Shown: in pieces, positions 1 to 8,419 of the stretch
How positions within the stretch are numbered: the first letter of the stretch is position 1
How the letters are laid out: every line of letters starts with the position of its first letter
Assembly (NCBI RefSeq): GCF_000717345.1
Contig: NZ_JNZA01000011.1
Coordinates: 62,001 to 126,000 of the forward strand
Reading direction: 5' to 3'
DNA from: Streptomyces lydicus
GTDB taxonomy: Bacteria; Actinomycetota; Actinomycetes; Streptomycetales; Streptomycetaceae
Length of the DNA: 64,000 nucleotides
Made by a program: the position numbers and the translations under genes
The notes under the pieces: generated by a model
Databases searched by the model: none
Told to the model about the DNA's origin: nothing
The model's input: only the letters and a program-made list of their open reading frames with translations

Positions 1-278
1 CCGGGTTAGCTGACGGGTTCGGAGCAGGAAGGTCTCCTACGGGCTCCTCCAGGAGGAGTCCGATTCACCCCAGGGGACGTGTGGGTCCCCGGCTCCCCTG
101 GCTCGCGCCGTACGGGGACTCGGCGATGACTGTCCGGTGCCACTGTTGTGGCGGAGTTGTGACGAACAGCCGGACCGACGCTAAACGGGGCAACTTTCAA
201 TGGGCAAACAGAACCGCTTTTTTGTGCGGGATGCCACAAGAACCTCCGCGGTCAGCCGCCATAAACCGGACAAACGAC
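1..278. other. No supported gene; left-edge intergenic sequence
   Basis: No reading frame here has a convincing ribosome site, codon bias or recognisable product. A short hairpin with 7-base arms and a 1-base loop (CTCCTCC at 44-50, GGAGGAG at 52-58) lies near the left edge. A small forward frame beginning near 126 with a Cys-His-Cys-Cys cluster was considered and not accepted. The next gene to the left is outside the window. Confidence 0.5.
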
Positions 279-310
279 GGCTCCCGTGGCGCAATTGCGC
301 CACGGGAGCC
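279..310. terminator. 32-bp perfect palindrome, terminator of the M16 protease operon
   Basis: GGCTCCCGTGGCGCAA is followed directly by its exact complement, ending at 310. It lies 33 bases past the stop of the leftward M16 gene, which fits an intrinsic terminator without a U-tract, as is common in Streptomyces. Being symmetric, it could also stop transcription arriving from the left. Confidence 0.75.
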
Positions 311-343
311 GCAGGGGTAATTGACCGCCCGTCAGGCAGTGGG

Positions 344-1768
344 TCAGCCGCTGACGACCGTCACCTCGCCGACGCCGAGCGCCTTCACGGGCTCGGCGAT
401 CTGCGCGGCGTCACCCACCAGGACCGTCACCAGCCGGTCCACGGGGAAGGCGCTGACCACCGCCGCGGTCGCCTCGACCGTGCCGGTCTCCGCGAGCCGG
501 GCGTACAACTGCGCCTGGAAGTCGTCCGGGAGCTGCTGCTCCACCTGGTCGGCGAGCGTGCCCGCGACCGCCGCCGCGGTCTCGTACTTCAGCGGCGCCA
601 CCCCGACGAGGTTCTGCACGGCGACGTCCCGCTCCTCGTCCGTCAGCCCCTCCGCCGCGAGGGTGCGCAGCACCTTCCACAGGTCCTCCAGCGCGGGGAC
701 GGTGGAGGCGGTGTCGACCGACCCGCTGATGGCGAGCAGCGCGGCGCCGGTGGCTCCCTCGGGGGACCCGGGGGCGGTGGAGCGCAGGACCTGGCCGAAG
801 GCGCGCACCCCGTAGGTGTAGCCCTTCTCCTCCCGCAGGACGCGGTCCAGACGGGAGGTGAGGGTGCCGCCCAGGCAGTACGTGCCGAGGACCTGCGCCG
901 GCCAGACGCGGTCGTGCCGGTCGGCGCCGATGCGGCCGAGGAGCAGCTGGGTCTGGACCGCGCCGGGGCGGTCCACGACGATCACCCGGCCGGTGTCGTC
1001 GGCGGTAATAGGCGCGGCCTTCCACGGCTCGGCCGTGGAGCCGCTCCAGGCACCGAGGGTGTCGGCCAGCGCCGCGTCCAGATCGACGCCGGTGAAGTCG
1101 CCGACGATCACCGCGGTGGCCGTGGCCGGCCGCACGTGGGTGTCGTAGAAGGCGCGGACGGCCGCGGCGTCGATGCGCGCGACGGTGTCCTCGGTGCCCT
1201 GGCGGGGCCGCGACATGCGGGAGGCGGCCGGGAAGAGCTCCTTGGACAGCGCCATGGCGGCACGGCGGGCCGGGTTGGCGAGCTCGTGCGGAATCTCGTC
1301 GAGTCGGTTGCGCACCAGCCGCTCGACCTCGCCCTCCGGGAAGGCGGGGGCGCGCAGCGCGTCGGCGAGCAGGCCGAGCGCGCGGTGCAGCCGGGACGCC
1401 GGCACCTCCAGGGAGACCCGTACGCCGGGGTGGTCGGCATGCGCGTCCAGCGTGGCGCCGCAGCGCTCCAGCTCGGCGGCGAACGCCTCCGCGTCGTGCT
1501 TGTCGGTGCCCTCCGACAGGGCGCGCGCCATGATCGTGGCGACGCCGTCCAGGCCCTCGGGCTCGGCGTCCAGGGGAGCGACGAGGTTGATCTCGACGGC
1601 GACGACCTGCTGGCCGGGGCGGTGGCTGGTCAGCAGCGTGAGCCCGTTGGGCAGTTGGCTGCGCTCGGGCGCCGGGAAGGCCCACGGCTTGGGCGCGCCG
1701 CCCCGGGGCTGCGGGTGGAACTCCATGGTGCTCATGGGGGACTCTGCGCGGCTGGTGGCGTCGCTCAC
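344..1768 (-). CDS. M16 family peptidase-like protein, non-catalytic partner
   Basis: 474 residues. It has the two-lobe M16 (insulinase/pitrilysin) architecture, with an N-terminal M16 domain beginning at LPNGLTLL and a C-terminal M16_C domain (for example VIVGDFTGVD). The HxxEH zinc motif expected about 40 residues into the N-lobe is absent, so it is probably the inactive half of a heterodimer with the upstream gene, as in two-subunit M16B peptidases. The GTG start at 1768 is chosen because it overlaps the upstream stop (GTGA) and is preceded by GGAGG; this implies translational coupling. Cytoplasmic: no signal peptide is seen. A palindromic terminator follows. Confidence 0.9.
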   Translation of the reverse strand: MSDATSRAESPMSTMEFHPQPRGGAPKPWAFPAPERSQLPNGLTLLTSHRPGQQVVAVEINLVAPLDAEPEGLDGVATIMARALSEGTDKHDAEAFAAELERCGATLDAHADHPGVRVSLEVPASRLHRALGLLADALRAPAFPEGEVERLVRNRLDEIPHELANPARRAAMALSKELFPAASRMSRPRQGTEDTVARIDAAAVRAFYDTHVRPATATAVIVGDFTGVDLDAALADTLGAWSGSTAEPWKAAPITADDTGRVIVVDRPGAVQTQLLLGRIGADRHDRVWPAQVLGTYCLGGTLTSRLDRVLREEKGYTYGVRAFGQVLRSTAPGSPEGATGAALLAISGSVDTASTVPALEDLWKVLRTLAAEGLTDEERDVAVQNLVGVAPLKYETAAAVAGTLADQVEQQLPDDFQAQLYARLAETGTVEATAAVVSAFPVDRLVTVLVGDAAQIAEPVKALGVGEVTVVSG

Positions 1769-3102
1769 TGGTCCGCCTCCCCTTCCTCGGTGTCGGCGGC
1801 GTCGGTCGGCTCGTAGACCAGCACCGCGCGGTTGTCGGGGCGCAGCCGGGCCTTGGCGACCGCCTGCACCTCCTCCGGTGTGATGTCCAGGACGCGCTGC
1901 ACGGCGCTCAGCGCGAGCTGCGGGTCGCCGAACAGGACGGCGTAGCGGCACAGTTCGTCGGCGCGTCCGCTGACGGTGGCCAGCCGGTCCAGCCACTCGC
2001 GCTCCAGCTGGGCCTGGGCCCGCTCCATCTCCTCCGGGGTCGGCCCCTCGGCGGCGAACCGCGCCAGCTCCTCGTCGACCGCGCGCTCGATGCCGGGGAC
2101 CTCCACCCCGCCGGACGTCTTGACGTCCAGCCAGCCCAGCGAGGGCGCGCCGGCCAGCCGGAGCAGGCCGAAGCCGGCGGTCACGGCGCTGCGGTCGCGG
2201 CGCACCAGGCGGTTGTACAGGCGGGAGGACTCGCCACCGCCCAGAACGGTCAGCGCGAGGTCGGCGGCGTCCGCCTCACGGGTGCCGTCGTGCGGCAGGC
2301 GGTAGGCCGCCATCAGGGCGCGGGAGGGCACGTCCTCCTCGACGACCTCGCGCAGCTCGGCGCCCATGGTCTCCGGCAGCGCGCCGTCCCGCGGCGGCTG
2401 CTTGCCGTCGTGCCCGGCGATCGAGCCGAAGTACTTCTCGATCCAGGCCAGCGTCTGCTCGGGGTCGATGTCGCCGACCACCGACAGAACGGCGTTGTTC
2501 GGCGCGTAGTACGTGCGGAAGAAGGCCCGCGCGTCCTCCAGGGAGGCGGCGTCCAGGTCGGCCATCGACCCGATGGGCGTGTGGTGGTACGGGTGGCCCT
2601 CCGGGTACGCCATGGCCGTCAGCTTCTCGAAGGCCGTGCCGTAGGGGACGTTGTCGTAGCGCTGGCGGCGCTCGTTCTTGACGACGTCGCGCTGGTTCTC
2701 CAGGGACTCCTCGTCGAGCGCGGTCAGCAGCGAGCCCATCCGGTCCGCCTCCAGCCAGAGCGCGAGCTCCAGCTCGTGGGCGGGCATGGTCTCGAAGTAG
2801 TTGGTGCGCTCGAAGCTCGTGGTGCCGTTGAGCGACCCGCCGGCGCCCTGGACCAGCTCGAAATGGCCGTTGCCCGACACCTGCGCGGAGCCCTGGAACA
2901 TCAGGTGCTCGAAGAGGTGAGCCAGGCCCGTACGGCCCTTGACCTCGTGGCGGGAGCCGACGTCGTACCACAGGCAGACCGCTGCGACCGGGGTCAGGTG
3001 GTCTTCGGAGAGCACCACGCGCAGGCCGTTGGCCAGCCGGTGCTCGGTCGCTGTCAGGCCGCCGGAGCCGGCTTGTTCTGTGGCCGTGTGACCCATGGGC
3101 AT
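1765..3102 (-). CDS. M16 family zinc metallopeptidase, catalytic subunit
   Basis: 445 residues. The zinc-binding HxxEH motif is present as HLFEHLMF in the N-lobe, and a downstream glutamate-bearing helix (EADRMGSLL, then NERRQRYDN) supplies the third ligand region. A C-terminal M16_C domain follows. Family members degrade peptides or process short substrates. The ATG at 3102 follows AGGGA at good spacing; a second in-frame ATG at 3096 is possible. The next gene overlaps by 4 bases and encodes the inactive partner, so both are likely made together. It is divergent from parC across about 300 bases. Confidence 0.93.
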   Translation of the reverse strand: MPMGHTATEQAGSGGLTATEHRLANGLRVVLSEDHLTPVAAVCLWYDVGSRHEVKGRTGLAHLFEHLMFQGSAQVSGNGHFELVQGAGGSLNGTTSFERTNYFETMPAHELELALWLEADRMGSLLTALDEESLENQRDVVKNERRQRYDNVPYGTAFEKLTAMAYPEGHPYHHTPIGSMADLDAASLEDARAFFRTYYAPNNAVLSVVGDIDPEQTLAWIEKYFGSIAGHDGKQPPRDGALPETMGAELREVVEEDVPSRALMAAYRLPHDGTREADAADLALTVLGGGESSRLYNRLVRRDRSAVTAGFGLLRLAGAPSLGWLDVKTSGGVEVPGIERAVDEELARFAAEGPTPEEMERAQAQLEREWLDRLATVSGRADELCRYAVLFGDPQLALSAVQRVLDITPEEVQAVAKARLRPDNRAVLVYEPTDAADTEEGEADQ

Positions 3103-3310
3103 GTACGTCCCTTCGATCCGCTTGCGAGGAAGTTCTGTCACTGTATGCAACCGCGTCGGCATCTGGCGAAGTTCCCGTACGAGGGGACCCGAACGTGCCC
3201 CGTGCCCGGCCGCCGTGAGAGGCGAAAGGGGAGTCGCGGTGGGCGCTGTCAGTGGGGCGGTCCACAATGGTCCGCGACAGACTCAGAGATACTCGACGGT
3301 TGATACGCCA

Positions 3311-3352
3311 GCTGATCGACCCGGCTGATCGACCGACGTCACCCTGACGTCG
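3311..3352. promoter_or_regulatory. Direct and inverted repeats in the M16/parC divergent promoter region
   Basis: The 297-base gap between the M16 operon and parC holds an 11-base direct repeat (GCTGATCGACC at 3311-3321 and again at 3324-3334). This is followed by a perfect inverted repeat, CGACGTCA-CCC-TGACGTCG at 3334-3352, ending 47 bases before the parC start. Such an arrangement can be an operator or a 5' leader hairpin. No binding protein can be named from the sequence. Confidence 0.4.
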
Positions 3353-3399
3353 CATTCCCGACATCGGCAGTAGACGCAGCAGAAGGAGCCGCAGCCGCG

Positions 3400-5847
3400 A
3401 TGGCCCGCCGCAGCACGAAGACCCCGCCGCCGGACGACTTCGAGGAGAGGATCCTCGACATCGACGTCGTCGACGAGATGCAGGGTTCCTTCCTCGAGTA
3501 CGCGTATTCGGTCATCTACTCGCGCGCCCTGCCGGACGCCCGTGACGGCCTCAAGCCCGTGCACCGCCGCATCCTCTACCAGATGAACGAGATGGGCCTG
3601 CGCCCCGACCGCGGCTACGTCAAGTGCGCCCGGGTCGTCGGCGAGGTGATGGGTAAGCTCCACCCGCACGGCGACGCGTCCATCTACGACGCGCTGGTGC
3701 GCATGGCGCAGCCGTTCTCGATGCGGGTGCCGCTGGTGGACGGCCACGGAAACTTCGGCTCCCTGGGCAACGACGACCCGCCGGCCGCCATGCGGTACAC
3801 GGAGTGCCGGATGGCGTCGGCGACGTCCCTGATGACCGAGTCCATCGACGAGGACACCGTCGATTTCTCCCCGAACTACGACGGCCAGGAGAAGGAGCCG
3901 GTCGCGCTCCCCGCCGCGTACCCGAACCTCCTGGTCAACGGCGCGTCCGGGATCGCCGTCGGCATGGCGACGAACATGCCGCCGCACAACCTCGGCGAGG
4001 TCATCGCCGCGGCCCGCCACCTGATCAAGCACCCCGACGCCGACCTCGACACGCTGATGCGCTTCGTGCCGGGCCCCGACCTGCCGACCGGCGGCCGGAT
4101 CGTGGGCCTGGGCGGCGTCCGGGACGCGTACGAGAAGGGCCGCGGCACGTTCAAGATCCGCGCGACGGTCGCGGTGGAGAACGTCACCGCCCGCCGCAAG
4201 GGCCTGGTCATCACGGAACTCCCCTTCACGGTCGGCCCCGAGAAGGTCATCTCCAAGATCAAGGACCTGGTCGGCTCGAAGAAGCTCCAGGGCATCGCGG
4301 ACGTCAAGGACCTCACCGACCGCGAGCACGGCCTGCGGCTGGTGATCGAGATCAAGAACGGCTTCAACCCCGAGGCCGTCCTGGAGCAGCTCTACAAGCT
4401 GACGCCGATGGAGGAGTCCTTCGGCATCAACAACGTCGCGCTGGTGGACGGCCAGCCGCTGACGCTGGGCCTCAAGGAGCTGCTGGAGGTCTACGTCGAC
4501 CACCGCTTCGAGGTGGTGCGGCGGCGCAGCGAGTTCCGGCGCACCAAGCGGCGCGACCGGCTCCACCTGGTGGAGGGCCTGCTGACGGCCCTGGTGGACA
4601 TCGACGAGGTGATCCGCCTGATCCGCTCCAGCGAGAACAGCGCACAGGCCAAGGACCGGCTGATCGAGCGCTTCTCGCTGAGCGACATCCAGACGCAGTA
4701 CATCCTCGACACCCCGCTGCGCCGGCTGACCAAGTTCGACCGGATCGAGCTGGAGTCGGAGCGTGACCGGCTGCAGGACGAGATCGAGAAGCTGACCCGG
4801 ATCCTGGAGTCGGACGCCGAGCTGCGCAAGCTGGTCTCCGGCGAGCTGGCCGCGGTCGCGAAGAAGTACGGCACGGACCGCCGCACGGTCCTGCTGGAGT
4901 CGGCGGGCACGACGGTCGGCGCGGTGCCGCTGGAGGTCGCCGACGACCCGTGCCGGGTGCTGCTGTCCTCGACGGGCCTGCTGGCCCGTACGGTCACCGG
5001 CGAGGTGCCCTTCGACCCCGACGCCAAGCGCGTCAAGCACGACGTGATCGTCTCGGCGGTGCCGGCGACGACCCGCGGCGAGGTGGGCGCGGTGACGTCG
5101 CTGGGCCGGCTGCTGCGGCTCTCGGTGGTCGATCTCCCGCAGCTCCCGGAGACCGCCGCGGCGCCCAGCCTCTCCGGTGGCGCGCCGGTCTCGGAGTTCC
5201 TGTCCCTCCAGGAGGGCGAGGAGCTGATCTGCCTCGCGACGCTGGACGAGTCCTCACCGGGCCTGGCACTGGGAACGGAGCAGGGCGTCGTCAAGCGGGT
5301 GGTGCCCGACTACCCCGCCAACAAGGAGGAGTTGGAGGTCATCACCCTCAAGGAGGGCGATCGCATCGTCGGTGCCGCCGAGCTGCGCACCGGTGAGGAG
5401 GACCTGGTCTTCCTCACCAACGAGGCGCAGCTGCTGCGCTTCCCGGCGTCGCAGGTGCGGCCGCAGGGCCGGCCGGCGGGCGGTATGGCGGGCATCAAGC
5501 TGGGCGAGGGCGCGAAGGTGATCTCCTTCTCGGCGGTCGACCCGGCCGGCGAGGCCGTGGTGTTCACCGTCGCCGGTTCGCACGGCACGCTCGACGACTC
5601 GGTGGCGACGGCCAAGCTCACCCCGTTCGACCAGTACCCGCGCAAGGGCCGGGCGACCGGCGGCGTGCGCTGCCACCGGTTCCTGAAGGGCGAGGACTGT
5701 CTGACCCTGGCCTGGGCCGGGGCGGCGCCGGTACGGGCCGCGGACGCCAAGGGCGCGCCGGTGCCGCTGCCCGAGCCCGACCCGCGGCGGGACGGTTCGG
5801 GAGTGCCGCTGACGAAGCCGGTGGCCGTCCTGGCCGGGCCGGTGTAG
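3400..5847 (+). CDS. parC: DNA topoisomerase IV subunit A (type IIA topoisomerase)
   Basis: 815 residues. The breakage-reunion domain carries the catalytic Arg132-Tyr133 pair in [10 protein letters not shown], and a C-terminal beta-pinwheel with GyrA-type repeats follows. It works with ParE (18882-21002) to decatenate chromosomes. At the quinolone pocket the sequence is [10 protein letters not shown]: Ala93 sits where E. coli GyrA has Ser83, as in mycobacterial GyrA. GyrA proper is usually beside gyrB near dnaA, and locus context favours ParC here. AAGGAG lies about 12 bases upstream of the ATG. It is convergent with the CobW gene and shares a terminator with it. Confidence 0.93.
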   Translation: MARRSTKTPPPDDFEERILDIDVVDEMQGSFLEYAYSVIYSRALPDARDGLKPVHRRILYQMNEMGLRPDRGYVKCARVVGEVMGKLHPHGDASIYDALVRMAQPFSMRVPLVDGHGNFGSLGNDDPPAAMRYTECRMASATSLMTESIDEDTVDFSPNYDGQEKEPVALPAAYPNLLVNGASGIAVGMATNMPPHNLGEVIAAARHLIKHPDADLDTLMRFVPGPDLPTGGRIVGLGGVRDAYEKGRGTFKIRATVAVENVTARRKGLVITELPFTVGPEKVISKIKDLVGSKKLQGIADVKDLTDREHGLRLVIEIKNGFNPEAVLEQLYKLTPMEESFGINNVALVDGQPLTLGLKELLEVYVDHRFEVVRRRSEFRRTKRRDRLHLVEGLLTALVDIDEVIRLIRSSENSAQAKDRLIERFSLSDIQTQYILDTPLRRLTKFDRIELESERDRLQDEIEKLTRILESDAELRKLVSGELAAVAKKYGTDRRTVLLESAGTTVGAVPLEVADDPCRVLLSSTGLLARTVTGEVPFDPDAKRVKHDVIVSAVPATTRGEVGAVTSLGRLLRLSVVDLPQLPETAAAPSLSGGAPVSEFLSLQEGEELICLATLDESSPGLALGTEQGVVKRVVPDYPANKEELEVITLKEGDRIVGAAELRTGEEDLVFLTNEAQLLRFPASQVRPQGRPAGGMAGIKLGEGAKVISFSAVDPAGEAVVFTVAGSHGTLDDSVATAKLTPFDQYPRKGRATGGVRCHRFLKGEDCLTLAWAGAAPVRAADAKGAPVPLPEPDPRRDGSGVPLTKPVAVLAGPV

Positions 5848-5873
5848 GCGCGGCGCGACCCCACAGCGGTGAC

Positions 5874-5914
5874 TGACGCCGCCGGTCCGGCCGGGAGCCG
5901 GACCGGCGGCGTCA
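5874..5914. terminator. Bidirectional terminator between parC and the CobW gene
   Basis: Perfect 18-base arms (TGACGCCGCCGGTCCGGC at 5874-5891 and its complement at 5897-5914) flank a 5-base loop. The right arm includes the TGA stop codon of the leftward CobW-family gene (5912-5914), so the hairpin starts inside that coding sequence. It can serve both convergent transcripts. Confidence 0.85.
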
Positions 5915-7042
5915 GTGCTCGTCCTCGCGTGCGGCCACGTACCGCAGGACGCCCCACATGCTGTTCACGTCCGCCTCCGACGGGACGGTGTCCCGGCAGT
6001 TCTCCAGTTCCTTGCGCAGCGCCGGCGCGTCGACGCCGCTGCCGATCATGACGAGCTGGGTGCCGCGCTCCTCGCCCTTGGGCCAGGGCGCCGGGTAGAA
6101 GCGCAGGAAGTCGCCGACGGCGTGCAGGGTGAACTTCTGGCGGTTCTCCGGGACGTCGAAGTGGACGAAGCCCTTGATCCGGTAGAGACCCGCGGGGCGG
6201 CTGTCGAGGAAGTCCATCAGCCGGCGCGGGTGCATCGGCTCGGACGAGGTGAACTCGACGCTCTGGTAGGCGGCGTGGAGATGACCCGCGTGGTCCGGGT
6301 GGTGCGCGTGGTCCGGATGGCCGCAGGGACCGTCGCCGCCCTCGCACCGCTCCTCGGCGGGCAGCGCCGGGGCCCCGTTCGCCGCGGCCTCGCGCAGCAG
6401 GTCCTCGAAGGACAGCTGCCGTACGGCCGCGTCGCGGTCCTCCCCCGCCCCGCGGTCGAAGAACAGCTCGGGATCCACCCGCCCGTATGCCGTGCAGATC
6501 ACCGGCCGGCCGGGAGCCAGCTCCGCCAGGGTGTCCCGCAACGTCTGGAGCGCCGCACCGTCGAGCCGGTCGGTCTTGTTGAGCACCACGATGTCCGCGA
6601 TGCCCACGTGGCGGTCCAGTTCGGGGTGGCGCGCCCGGGTCGCGTCGAACTCGGCGGCGTCCACGACCTCGATCAGCCCGCCGTAGACGATCCGGTCGTT
6701 GTCGCTGGCGAGGATCATCCGGATGAGTTCCTGGGGCTCGGCGAGCCCGCTGGCCTCGATGACGATCACATCGATCCGGGCGGCGGGGCGGGCCAGCCGC
6801 TCCAGATAGGTGTCCAGTTCGCTGGTGTCGACCGCGCAGCACAGACAGCCGTTGCCGAGCGAGACCATCGAGTCCACCTGCCCGGCGACGGTCATCGCGT
6901 CGATCTCGATGCTGCCGAAGTCATTGACGACGGCGCCGATACGGGTGCCGTCACCGGCGCCGAGCAGGTGGTTGAGGAGGGTGGTCTTGCCCGACCCGAG
7001 GAAGCCGGCGAGCACGACGACCGGGATCTGTTGCAGGGCCAA
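5912..7042 (-). CDS. CobW/COG0523 family GTP-binding metallochaperone
   Basis: 376 residues. Walker A is GFLGSGKTT. The family metal-binding CxCC motif is NGCLCCAVD, NKTD supplies guanine specificity, and a CobW C-terminal domain follows. A histidine-rich linker (HPDHAHHPDHAGHLH) fits zinc or other divalent metal handling. Family members insert or deliver metal, often under zinc limitation; the client protein is not evident. The start is TTG at 7042 because GGAGG lies just upstream and no in-frame ATG or GTG is well placed; the P-loop then begins about 15 residues in. No zinc-repressor site was recognised upstream. Confidence 0.9.
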   Translation of the reverse strand: MALQQIPVVVLAGFLGSGKTTLLNHLLGAGDGTRIGAVVNDFGSIEIDAMTVAGQVDSMVSLGNGCLCCAVDTSELDTYLERLARPAARIDVIVIEASGLAEPQELIRMILASDNDRIVYGGLIEVVDAAEFDATRARHPELDRHVGIADIVVLNKTDRLDGAALQTLRDTLAELAPGRPVICTAYGRVDPELFFDRGAGEDRDAAVRQLSFEDLLREAAANGAPALPAEERCEGGDGPCGHPDHAHHPDHAGHLHAAYQSVEFTSSEPMHPRRLMDFLDSRPAGLYRIKGFVHFDVPENRQKFTLHAVGDFLRFYPAPWPKGEERGTQLVMIGSGVDAPALRKELENCRDTVPSEADVNSMWGVLRYVAAREDEH

Positions 7043-7140
7043 GGGGACGCCTCCATGGTGCGGGTGGCGGGCCGCGCGGGCCGGCGGCGGACGAGCTGTC
7101 GATCGTAACGGACCGCCGGGCGCGCGAGCCGGGCGCTCCG

Positions 7141-8310
7141 CTAGCGGGGCGCCACGACGGGCAGCGGCTGCGGCGGGGGCGGTCCGACGTACCGCGCCGC
7201 CGGGCGAATGATCTTCGAATCCTCGGCCTGCTCCAGGACGTTGGCGCTCCAGCCGACGACCCGGGCCGCGCAGAAGGTGGGCGTGAACATCTCCCTCGGC
7301 AGTCCGCACAGCTCCATGACGACGCCCGCGTAGAGCTCCACGTTCGTGTGCAGCTCACGGCCCGGCTTGAGTTCGGCCAGCAGCTCCTCGACCCGGGTCT
7401 CCACCTGGACGGCGAACTCCACCAGCGGTCCCCCGAACTCCTCGGCGATACCGCGCAGCATCCGGGAGCGGGGGTCCTCGGTGCGGTAGACGGAGTGGCC
7501 GAAGCCCATGATCCGGTCGCCGCCCAGCACGCGGTCGCGGATCCAGCCGTCGATGCGGTCGGGGGTGCCGATGGCGTCGAGCATGTCCAGCGCGCGGCTG
7601 GGCGCGCCGCCGTGCAGCGGTCCGGAGAGCGCGCCGACGGCACCCACGAGGCAGGCCGCAAGGTCGGCACCGGTGGAGGTGATGACGCGGGCGGTGAAGG
7701 TCGAGGCGTTGAAACCGTGGTCGATGGTGGAGATCAGATACGCCTCTATCGCGCGCACCTGCGCAGGCTCCGGTTCCTCGCCGGTGAGCATGTAGAGGTA
7801 GTTGGCGGCATGGCCGAGATCCGCGCGGGGCTCCACCGGCTGCAGGCCGCGGCCGAGGCGGTGCAGCGCGGTGAGCAGGGTCGGCACGGCCGCGCAGACG
7901 GCCAGCGCGTCGGCCCGCCGCCGGTCCGCGTCGATGTCGTACAGCGGGCGGAAGCCGACCGACGCACCGAACAGCGAGAGGGCGGTACGCAGTCCGGCCA
8001 GTGGGCCGGCGAGCGCACCGGCGCCGGCGAGCGCGGGCAGGGCGTCGCGTACGGCGTCGGGCAACGGGCGCAGCGCGGCGGTCCCGGCGCGGAAGGCCGC
8101 CAGCTGTGCCGCGTCGGGCAGCTCACCGTGGAACATCAGGTACCAGACGTCCTCGAAGCTGCGGCTGGTGGCCAGCTCGACGGCGGAGTACTGGCGGTAG
8201 TGGTAGAAGCCCTCGCGGCCCCTGACATCGCCCAGCCGGGTCTCGGTGACGATGACGCCGGCAAGTCCGCGGGGCGCCTCGATGGGTGCGTTCGCCTCTG
8301 CGATCGGCAT
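7141..8310 (-). CDS. Citrate synthase family protein
   Basis: 389 residues, the usual length for bacterial type I citrate synthase. Conserved elements in order are DHGFNASTF, PLHGGAPS (catalytic-site histidine) and GFGHSVYRTEDPRS (second histidine and the DPR motif). The reaction expected is condensation of acetyl-CoA with oxaloacetate; a 2-methylcitrate synthase role with propionyl-CoA cannot be excluded. ATG at 8310 follows AAGGAG. It is divergent from a second citrate-synthase-like gene carrying a DNA-binding domain, and the two probably share regulation through the palindrome at 8376-8394. Confidence 0.92.
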   Translation of the reverse strand: MPIAEANAPIEAPRGLAGVIVTETRLGDVRGREGFYHYRQYSAVELATSRSFEDVWYLMFHGELPDAAQLAAFRAGTAALRPLPDAVRDALPALAGAGALAGPLAGLRTALSLFGASVGFRPLYDIDADRRRADALAVCAAVPTLLTALHRLGRGLQPVEPRADLGHAANYLYMLTGEEPEPAQVRAIEAYLISTIDHGFNASTFTARVITSTGADLAACLVGAVGALSGPLHGGAPSRALDMLDAIGTPDRIDGWIRDRVLGGDRIMGFGHSVYRTEDPRSRMLRGIAEEFGGPLVEFAVQVETRVEELLAELKPGRELHTNVELYAGVVMELCGLPREMFTPTFCAARVVGWSANVLEQAEDSKIIRPAARYVGPPPPQPLPVVAPR

Positions 8311-8334
8311 GGCGGGTCTCCTTGTTGCTCCCTG

Positions 8335-8394
8335 AATATTGATTCGACTATCTATGCTTGACTCAATACTCGTCAATATTGATTGAATCAATAT
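8335..8394. promoter_or_regulatory. AT-rich palindrome and repeated half-sites between two citrate-synthase-like genes
   Basis: A perfect 19-base inverted repeat, ATATTGATT-G-AATCAATAT, lies at 8376-8394. A copy of its left half (AATATTGATT) lies at 8335-8344, 40 bases away, so the copies are on the same helical face. The region is strikingly AT-rich for this genome and lies between the divergent starts at 8310 and 8420. It is a strong operator candidate. The obvious binder is the helix-turn-helix protein encoded at 8420, but that is inference. Confidence 0.7.
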
Positions 8395-8419
8395 GGATGC
8401 GACTGGATACGGTGACCTC

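Noticed and set aside
126..320. Small forward frame with a CHCC cluster near the left edge
   Set aside because: No ribosome site, and it runs into the 279-310 terminator palindrome.
8393..8419. Earlier ATG for the helix-turn-helix/citrate-synthase fusion
   Set aside because: It lies inside the palindrome with no ribosome site; ATG at 8420 is better.
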